A DNA stretch of 36,990 bases from a virus: the IMG/VR virus record IMGVR_UViG_3300043823_000620, positions 1 to 36,990 of that record. One strand, given 5' to 3'. Below the pieces are notes generated by a model. The model did not search any database. It was not told the DNA's origin and worked only from the letters and a program-made list of their open reading frames with translations. The position numbers and the translations under genes were made by a program. This document shows positions 31,039 to 36,990 of the stretch, piece by piece (position 1 is the stretch's first letter; each line of letters opens with the position of its first letter).

Positions 31039-32277
31039 TTAACTGAGGACTTTGGAAACTAGGGTGCTTCCTGAGTAGGTGAAAGTCTGGGTGTGGAGGG
31101 TATTGCCGCTGCCGTCCTGGAGCACCTTGGAAGTCAACTGGCCTGAGGTGTAATTGTAGGTGACGGTGTTAACGGTCGAGCCGGATGCCCCGCCGCTTTT
31201 CAGGGTCATGAGGGTGAGGACGCCGGAGGTGAACGTGGGGACGGATGTGTCGAAGGTGGAAACCGAAAACCCTTGGAAAATTTGCTTGGCCGGAGTGTAA
31301 GCCGCGAATGCCGAAGAGACGGCCGAACTGATTGCGGCCGTAACCTGTGAGGCCGTCTGATAACCGTAGGCGGTAATCTGGGATGCGACTGCGCTGGTTG
31401 TCGTATAGACGGAGGAGAGGCCAGCAATCGCAGACGATAGGGCAGATGTCGTGGCGTATCCTGCGAGCGTCGAAGCCAGCGCGGAGACCGCCCTCGCGGC
31501 GGTGAAGTACAAATTCACCGATCCCTCGGTGACGGAATCGGTCGAGCCAGGCGATGGGGAAATCTCGACATAGGCCGAACCTGACCAGCGGAAGATTTTC
31601 CGAGTGTCATCGGTGACGTAGATGACTCCGGAGGCTCCCGTCGTGGGGAGTGCCGACTGCGTGGCGACCTCCTCGACGAGATCGACATAGGAGGGCAACT
31701 GAGCGGCAGGAATGCGGGAGTCACTGCCGAGGGTGGCGACTCCGTTAGCCGCGCCCATCTGGGTCAGAGGGATCGAGGCCGCTGCAGCGGCTGCGGCAGA
31801 TCCGGCTGCGTCGAAGTCGGAGGCTGCGTGAGTCGAGGCAGTTCCGAGTCCGAGGGCTGAAATGGCAGAGGAAAGTGCCGAGGAGATCGCAGAAGTCACC
31901 CATGATTGGGTGGCGTAGGTGGTCAGAGCGGATGAAATCGCTGAACTGATCGCCGAGGAAACCTGAGCTGCCGTCTGGTAAACGCTGGCGAGTCCAGCAA
32001 GAGCCGAAGCGAGTGCCGAGGAAGCGGCACTCTCGGAGGCACTTTGCGCGGCGGCGGCAGCTCCGGCAGCATCGAAGTCACTAGCCGCATGGGTCGAGGC
32101 CGATCCGAGCGATGCCGGATTAACAGGGGTGTAGCCGAGGGCGGCGGTGATGTCGTCACCACTCACCGTGAGTGAGGCATCTTCGCCGCGCTCCCCCTGA
32201 ACGCCGAGCTGAACGGTCGTTGGGAAGAGTACCGGAGGGACGACGGTCGTCTCAAAAACGATGGTGTCGGTGGCCAT
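31039..32277 (-). CDS. Tail fibre, coiled-coil rich
   Basis: 412 aa. Fibre marks: LGYTPVNPASLG near the N-terminus, two STHAASDFDAAG copies, and VTEGSVNLYFTAARA. Ser/Ala-rich helical segments (VSSAISSAISSAL, VTSAISSALSSA) are trimer-stalk-like. A KIFRWSGSAYVEISPSP segment is common in phage fibres. The C-terminus is beta-rich with Gly/Thr. Receptor unknown. Confidence 0.7.
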   Translation of the reverse strand: MATDTIVFETTVVPPVLFPTTVQLGVQGERGEDASLTVSGDDITAALGYTPVNPASLGSASTHAASDFDAAGAAAAAQSASESAASSALASALAGLASVYQTAAQVSSAISSAISSALTTYATQSWVTSAISSALSSAISALGLGTASTHAASDFDAAGSAAAAAAASIPLTQMGAANGVATLGSDSRIPAAQLPSYVDLVEEVATQSALPTTGASGVIYVTDDTRKIFRWSGSAYVEISPSPGSTDSVTEGSVNLYFTAARAVSALASTLAGYATTSALSSAIAGLSSVYTTTSAVASQITAYGYQTASQVTAAISSAVSSAFAAYTPAKQIFQGFSVSTFDTSVPTFTSGVLTLMTLKSGGASGSTVNTVTYNYTSGQLTSKVLQDGSGNTLHTQTFTYSGSTLVSKVLS

Positions 32278-32280
32278 AAA

Positions 32281-32658
32281 TCAGGCGGTGACGACGGCAG
32301 GACCGTAGGCACGGGGCTCGACAGTGCCATCGGCTCGGGTTAGCAGCGCCTTGACCCAGAAGGTGGTTCCCTCGGGGGTATGGGGCAGCGCGGCGGTTTG
32401 ATCCGGAGTGAGGGTGCAGAGAATGGGATCCCCCTCGGCCGTCGGGAGAGTGACGGTGAAAGCGATGATCGCCACATTGCACGCCGCATCTCGGAAGAGT
32501 GTGGCACTCAGGGAACATCCTGTCAGCGGCCAGACAAGGGTCGCCGTGGTGGCAGGCGCGACGATCTCGCTCGGGATGAGGCCGAACGCATAGGAGGCCC
32601 CTCGAACGATGGAGTAATCACCTGTCAGCGAAAAAGCGGGAGAAGCGTCGCAGGCCAT
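32281..32658 (-). CDS. Small beta protein of fibre operon
   Basis: 125 aa, beta-rich (DYSIVRGASYAFGLIPS, TFWVKALLTRADGTVEP). Adjacent to fibre genes, so a virion component or an adaptor is likely. TTGACA lies 16 nt before the ATG. Four bases separate its stop from 32277 of the next gene downstream. Confidence 0.55.
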   Translation of the reverse strand: MACDASPAFSLTGDYSIVRGASYAFGLIPSEIVAPATTATLVWPLTGCSLSATLFRDAACNVAIIAFTVTLPTAEGDPILCTLTPDQTAALPHTPEGTTFWVKALLTRADGTVEPRAYGPAVVTA

Positions 32659-32692
32659 GATAATGATCCACCTGTGTCAAAAAGGCCTCAGC

Positions 32693-35600
32693 TCACCCGA
32701 ACAACGGGGTCACGAGGGCAGAGATCGGTCTCACCACATCCACCTCGAAGGTGGCCGAGGTCGCACTGACGGTGGCCGGGCCGATGCTGTAGGGATTGGG
32801 CATGGTCCATTTGATCTCCCCGAGGAGCTTGACGGTCGTGCCAGAGGAGGTCTCGTTGGCATCGAGGAGGGCGGAGATCGCAGAGGAATCCATGGAGACG
32901 TAAATGAGTTGGAAATCTTCCCCAGACGGCTGGGTGAAGGTCGAGGTCGAGGCAATGATGGTATCGGCATCAAATTGCCGCAGGGTCATACCGAGGGAGG
33001 AGAACTGCAGTCCCTTGATGACGGGGGTCTGCACTCCTCCGACGAGTCCGCTGAAGAAGAGGCGGATCATGAGGTCGTCGCCTTCCTTCACGAGCAAGGG
33101 GGATCCCGTGACGGCGCGGGTGACGAAATCGACCGTCAGCGAGGCACTCGGCGTCAGGGTGCTGTTCGCCTGGATGACGGTGATGGTTCCGGTGACTTCC
33201 GGGGCGGCGGTGAAGGCGCTGTTCCCCGCCTGATCGGCAGCGATGACGATCTGGCCGAGCCCGGTCATGGTCAGATAATTTCCATTCAGCGTGCCGGGAC
33301 CGCTCACTATACTGAGAGTCACCGGGAGGCCCGAGGTGGCAGCGGGAGGGGTGAGCAAATAGGGAGTCGCGCTGTAGGAAAGGCTCGTCGCTGGGATGGG
33401 AGCGATCACCTGAGAACCCTGCGCCACGGTGATCGAGACGGTCTGCTGCGGAGCGGCAAGGAAATTGCTGCCGCCGGGTTGATTCGCGGCGAGGGTGAGG
33501 GTTCCGACGGATGTCGGGGTGATTTTATTCCCCGAAATCGTTGCAGTGCCGCTCAACGCGGTGAGGATGACCGGCAGGCCTGATGAGGCGGTCGGGAGGG
33601 TGATCGTAAAGGGAACCCCCGCGACCTGATTGCCAATGCTCCCGAATGCGGAAATCGTCTGGGTCTGAATTCCCGCCGTGACGGAGACATCAACCTCCGC
33701 AGCCGCAGCATAGAGGAAATTCCCCGCCTGATTCGCAGCGAGCACGATGGTTCCGGCGCCGGTCGGCGTGACGGTCGTGCCGCTGATGGTGGCGGGGCCG
33801 CTTTTTACAGTAACCGTCACCGGGAGGCCGCTCGAGGAGGTTGGCGCGGTGATCGTGAAGGGATTGGTCGTGCCGCCGGGGCCAGCAGGAGCGGGGAAGG
33901 TGATGGTCTGCGCGACATCCCCCACCTGAAAGCTGGTCGTGACCTGAGTGGCCGCCAGGAAGCTGCTATTCCCCGCCTGGTTCGCCGCCAGCACGACGGT
34001 TCCATAGGTACTGCCGAGGGTGAGGGTGTTCCCACTGATGGTGGCGGGGCCACTCACGACGCTGAGGGTCACCGGGAGTCCGCTCGAGGAGAGAGGCGGG
34101 ACGACTGTGAGCGAGGTCGAGGGAAGTTGGTTCGGAATGGCTCCGAAAGCCGCAATCGTCTGGGTCTGCGGGTAGCCGACATAGGAGATGCCTCCTGAAA
34201 CCGACAACCATGCGGGCTGAGGATTTAGGCATGGGTAATTGACAATCAGTGCACCCTGAATTGTTTCAGTCCAAGATGCAGGACTGTTAAAGTAACACCC
34301 GTTGAAAAGATACGCGTTGGATTTAAGATCGAAAGCTGTTGCCGTAATATCTATAGAAAAACGATTGGCATAGGATGTAAAAAGCCCAAAATATGCCGAC
34401 CCGTATTGTAAAGTACCTGCGAGGGTGAGTTCAGCATCGAAATAAACGGTCGAACTGGTTCCAGGCAATGAAGGCGCAGGGACGCTATGAGCGGAGTCGA
34501 GCCACCAGTTCCCCAAGGTGGAGGGATTTTTATCCCCGACCGCGTTGTTGTAATAGAACGAATTGGTCAGGACGAGGGTGCCCGAGATGGTCGCCGGGGT
34601 ATAGTTCGGATTCGTGATGGTGGCGACGACTGCGTAGCTCGCCGCCGTGGAGGGGACGGCCGTGCTCCCATTGTAAGTGATCGAATAGGCGAGACCCGAG
34701 GGGTTCGTCGTGACGGAAGCATTGACCGGGTTCCCAGTCACCGGCTGAAGCAGATTGGACAAGGAGATCGTCGCGGATGCCTGGTAAATGGCAATCGTGG
34801 CGCTGGCCGAGAGAGGAACCACCGGCGTGTCGGTCTGGGGAGCGAAAATTCCGGTGCTGAACAGGCCTCCACTGGTTGCGATGATGTCGGCATGGGCTGC
34901 GGTCCAGACCATGTAGTAGTTCCCCGCATTCACCGGGACCGAGGTGGTGATATTGCTGGCACTGGTCAGTGTCCAATATCCCCCTCCAGAGATTTTTGTA
35001 TAAACCGCAGAAATGGGACTGGTGGAGTAACCGACCTGAGTGGTCCAGTTGGAATCCGGGCTTGTCGGATTCGGGAGGGTGATTGAGACGGCGGTGCCGT
35101 CGTAGACCTTGCTGATGTTGGCAGCCAGGTTGATCACGGTCTGCTGGAGGACGGGAATCGATGTCGTTAAGGTAGGCGCAGCGGCATAGGTCGAATTCCC
35201 GGCCTGATCGGCATTCAGGACAATGGTCCCCGTGGCGGTGGGGGTGATGGTGTAGCTGCCGGCGGAATTGCTGGCGATCGTCGCAGGTCCGGAACCAATG
35301 GAAAAAGTGACCGGAAGCCCCGAAGTGGACGCCGGAGGTGTCAGGGTAAACGGGGATCCGTTGTACGCTGCCGGAACCGAAAAACCATAGATCAGCTGAT
35401 TCGGACTGGTCGGCACGGTGGTGCCGGAGGTGAGCGTCACCGAATAGGCATTACTCGAAGCAATCGAGGAAGCGGCATACCAGACAAGTCCCGCCGATGA
35501 GGAGGAAGCAATGCCGGTGAAATAAGCTGCTAAAGCAGGAGGGGTGGGAGTTGTAACTGAAATGAGAATTGCCGAATTCGGGTTCAGCGTCAGAGAGAGC

Positions 35601-35770
35601 GGGAAATCTCCGACATTTGTATGAATCGCGCCGTTGACGAGGACGGCAATGCCCCCCCCAAATTGCGATTCAGAAATCGCAATGGTGGCCGGAGTTGAGA
35701 GGGTATTAACGATGACCCCCAATGCCTCGTCGCCGAGGCCGGAATATGAAAGCTGCTGGGAAAAACTCAT
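32693..35770 (-). CDS. Large Ig-like/MBG-type adhesin-fibre protein
   Basis: 1025 aa. At least five copies of an Ig-like unit with the signature (S)SGLPVTxxxxSGPATI...GTIVLAANQAGNSxxxAA (about 113-205 and again between about 545 and 900), an MBG-type unit (AANISKVYDGT) near 205-400, and a C-terminal domain with GDDLMIRLFFSG and DADTIIASTSTF. Such repeats are known as long, stalk-forming surface modules. It is probably a side-tail fibre or adhesin that extends from the tail. The first 100 residues are unlike the repeats and may bind the virion. Confidence 0.75.
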   Translation of the reverse strand: MSFSQQLSYSGLGDEALGVIVNTLSTPATIAISESQFGGGIAVLVNGAIHTNVGDFPLSLTLNPNSAILISVTTPTPPALAAYFTGIASSSSAGLVWYAASSIASSNAYSVTLTSGTTVPTSPNQLIYGFSVPAAYNGSPFTLTPPASTSGLPVTFSIGSGPATIASNSAGSYTITPTATGTIVLNADQAGNSTYAAAPTLTTSIPVLQQTVINLAANISKVYDGTAVSITLPNPTSPDSNWTTQVGYSTSPISAVYTKISGGGYWTLTSASNITTSVPVNAGNYYMVWTAAHADIIATSGGLFSTGIFAPQTDTPVVPLSASATIAIYQASATISLSNLLQPVTGNPVNASVTTNPSGLAYSITYNGSTAVPSTAASYAVVATITNPNYTPATISGTLVLTNSFYYNNAVGDKNPSTLGNWWLDSAHSVPAPSLPGTSSTVYFDAELTLAGTLQYGSAYFGLFTSYANRFSIDITATAFDLKSNAYLFNGCYFNSPASWTETIQGALIVNYPCLNPQPAWLSVSGGISYVGYPQTQTIAAFGAIPNQLPSTSLTVVPPLSSSGLPVTLSVVSGPATISGNTLTLGSTYGTVVLAANQAGNSSFLAATQVTTSFQVGDVAQTITFPAPAGPGGTTNPFTITAPTSSSGLPVTVTVKSGPATISGTTVTPTGAGTIVLAANQAGNFLYAAAAEVDVSVTAGIQTQTISAFGSIGNQVAGVPFTITLPTASSGLPVILTALSGTATISGNKITPTSVGTLTLAANQPGGSNFLAAPQQTVSITVAQGSQVIAPIPATSLSYSATPYLLTPPAATSGLPVTLSIVSGPGTLNGNYLTMTGLGQIVIAADQAGNSAFTAAPEVTGTITVIQANSTLTPSASLTVDFVTRAVTGSPLLVKEGDDLMIRLFFSGLVGGVQTPVIKGLQFSSLGMTLRQFDADTIIASTSTFTQPSGEDFQLIYVSMDSSAISALLDANETSSGTTVKLLGEIKWTMPNPYSIGPATVSATSATFEVDVVRPISALVTPLFG

Positions 35771-35776
35771 GGTATG

Positions 35777-36990
35777 TTAGGAAGAAATGGAGGCCTGCGC
35801 CACGGTGACGTTCGGGTTGGTTGTACTCGGAACGAGCGCATAGCTGATCCATGCTCGCGGATCGGGCTGGATCGCGCTCGCCTCGGTCTCGAGGCCGGTG
35901 AGGCGGCAGCGGAGCATGAAATTTGCACTGGCGGGAGCGGCAGTATTGTTGCCGCTCCAAATGCCGTAAAGCTGCTGAGAGAGGGTGATCGAACTGGCGA
36001 GTCGCTGCAGCGAGAGTCCGAAACTATGGACGACCAATTCCTCGCTCAGGACGATCGGCTGGGTGAAGACTGGCGAGGAGGTATTCCAAGCGACGGTCAG
36101 GTTGCTCCCCTCAGTGACCGCCCCGACCTCGACGACGAGATTGTAAGCGAGGCGGCAGTTCGCACGGAGTGCCTGCAGGGAGACTCCCCAATCGACTTCG
36201 AGGGTGCGACCGACGGCGAACATCTGGGGGTTCACCGGCAGCGACCAGAGGATACGGTCGAAGGTGGCGGGGGTGAGCAGGCTCGGAGCGCGGTGAGGGA
36301 GGGATGAGGAAAGGTATCCGGTACCGGTAGCCGCTGCGGAGGCCGTGCCGGTATAACCGATGACTTCCGAGACAAGGGAGAATGGAACGGTAACGGCGGT
36401 CGTACTGTTCGCCGAGGAAGAGGTCGTTCCGACACCCGCGCTCGGGAGCAGATTGGAAACAGCCGTCAAGGTCGTCGAGAAGTTCTGCAGTGTCTGGGCC
36501 AACCCCGTCACCTGCGACGGGGAGATCGTCAGATTGGAGACAAAAGCGCTGGTCGGTCCCGCCGTCGAGATGATCGCCCGGACTCCATTCACCGCGGGGA
36601 CAGCGGAGAGGACGATGGTCACGACACTCCCCGAGGTGGCGGTCGCCGTGTAGTCGGTGCCGTTCACCAGGAAGCGGTGTGTCGTGCTGTCCTGCAGGGT
36701 GAGGTGGAGATCGGTCGTGCCGAGGTTATGAGTGATCACGAAGCTCGAGGCGGTCCCATCGCCGATCGGCGTGGCGTAATACTGGGATCCGGTGATGACC
36801 TGATTCGGGGAAAAAGGGAGATAGCTGGAAGGCCCGACCGGAACGGCCCAGTTGATCGGGGTAGCAGCCTCCAATCCGCTCCAATTCACCGACCGCTGAA
36901 TGGTCACCTGCTGGCGAAGGAGAGTTACGGTCTGAACGGTGGAATCGGGGTTGAGAAGATCAACCTCGATTTCAAGATAGCAGGTCTTGT
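35777..36990 (-). CDS. Fibre protein, second copy (5' end cut by window)
   Basis: 404 codons and two bases, ending TAA at 35777. It aligns over its whole available length with the 1-2034 gene and supplies that gene's missing last 36 residues (ending TVAQASISS). Amino-acid differences are few, mostly conservative, with two extra residues (TG) from the 6-bp indel. Only 6 nt separate its stop from the 1025-aa gene start, as expected if this is the normal gene order. Confidence 0.8.
   Translation of the reverse strand, partial: KTCYLEIEVDLLNPDSTVQTVTLLRQQVTIQRSVNWSGLEAATPINWAVPVGPSSYLPFSPNQVITGSQYYATPIGDGTASSFVITHNLGTTDLHLTLQDSTTHRFLVNGTDYTATATSGSVVTIVLSAVPAVNGVRAIISTAGPTSAFVSNLTISPSQVTGLAQTLQNFSTTLTAVSNLLPSAGVGTTSSSANSTTAVTVPFSLVSEVIGYTGTASAAATGTGYLSSSLPHRAPSLLTPATFDRILWSLPVNPQMFAVGRTLEVDWGVSLQALRANCRLAYNLVVEVGAVTEGSNLTVAWNTSSPVFTQPIVLSEELVVHSFGLSLQRLASSITLSQQLYGIWSGNNTAAPASANFMLRCRLTGLETEASAIQPDPRAWISYALVPSTTNPNVTVAQASISS
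35888..36990. repeat. Right copy of diverged terminal repeat
   Basis: Partner of 1-1097 (see there). The copies begin and end together at the window edges, which suggests overlap of a circular molecule rather than internal duplication. Confidence 0.85.

Overview
The window looks like an essentially complete genome of a tailed bacteriophage (siphovirus-type Caudoviricetes), circularly permuted. A lambda-type packaging and head module (Nu1-like small terminase, gpA-type large terminase, lambda-type portal, protease-scaffold, capsid) leads into a long-tail module (tail-tube-like proteins, tail chaperone with a candidate -1 frameshift, tape measure) and a set of fibre/adhesin genes. Positions 1-1097 and 35888-36990 are two versions of the same stretch of one fibre gene (about 94% identical by eye, one 6-bp indel). 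Joining the ends gives a circle of about 35.9 kb. The host is not identifiable. The lipoprotein and muralytic enzyme in the lysis cluster suggest a Gram-negative host, and the frequent absence of Shine-Dalgarno leaders suggests a lineage that tolerates SD-independent initiation. No integrase, recognisable CI-type repressor, DNA polymerase, tRNA or CRISPR array was seen.

Layout: all genes are on the minus strand except two. Reading leftward from the early region: 25914-27749 is lysis (lipoprotein, coiled-coil membrane protein, holin-like protein, endolysin and two small genes). 25300-25761 encodes a putative ribbon-helix-helix regulator. 17542-25146 is a tightly packed early operon whose genes mostly overlap by ATGA. 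It holds a small RHH protein, tiny membrane proteins, a PD-(D/E)XK nuclease, an SSB-like protein, a RecT-like annealing protein, a replication-organiser-like protein carrying an HNH nuclease domain, and many small zinc/coiled-coil proteins with near-identical gene junctions. 17367-17541 is non-coding with a G-quadruplex motif and an inverted repeat, and is the best candidate for the packaging site. 14679-17366 is packaging, 10027-14479 portal, protease-scaffold and major capsid, 5257-9943 connector and tail, 2109-5253 tail tip, and 1-2034 a large fibre gene that continues at the right end. 28658-36990 (joined through the circle) holds more fibre and adhesin genes and a small XhlA-like membrane protein.

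The only rightward genes, 27935-28635, form a two-gene island between lysis and fibre genes: an acidic protein of unknown function followed by a small RHH-like DNA-binding protein. This resembles moron or anti-CRISPR/associated-regulator operons in layout, although nothing in the sequence proves that role.

Translation signals are unusual. Outside the coupled overlaps, several genes have a TTGAC(A/T) box 13-17 nt before the start codon, several others have nearly G-free A/C-rich leaders, and only one clear, well-spaced AGGAGG was noticed (before the RecT-like gene).
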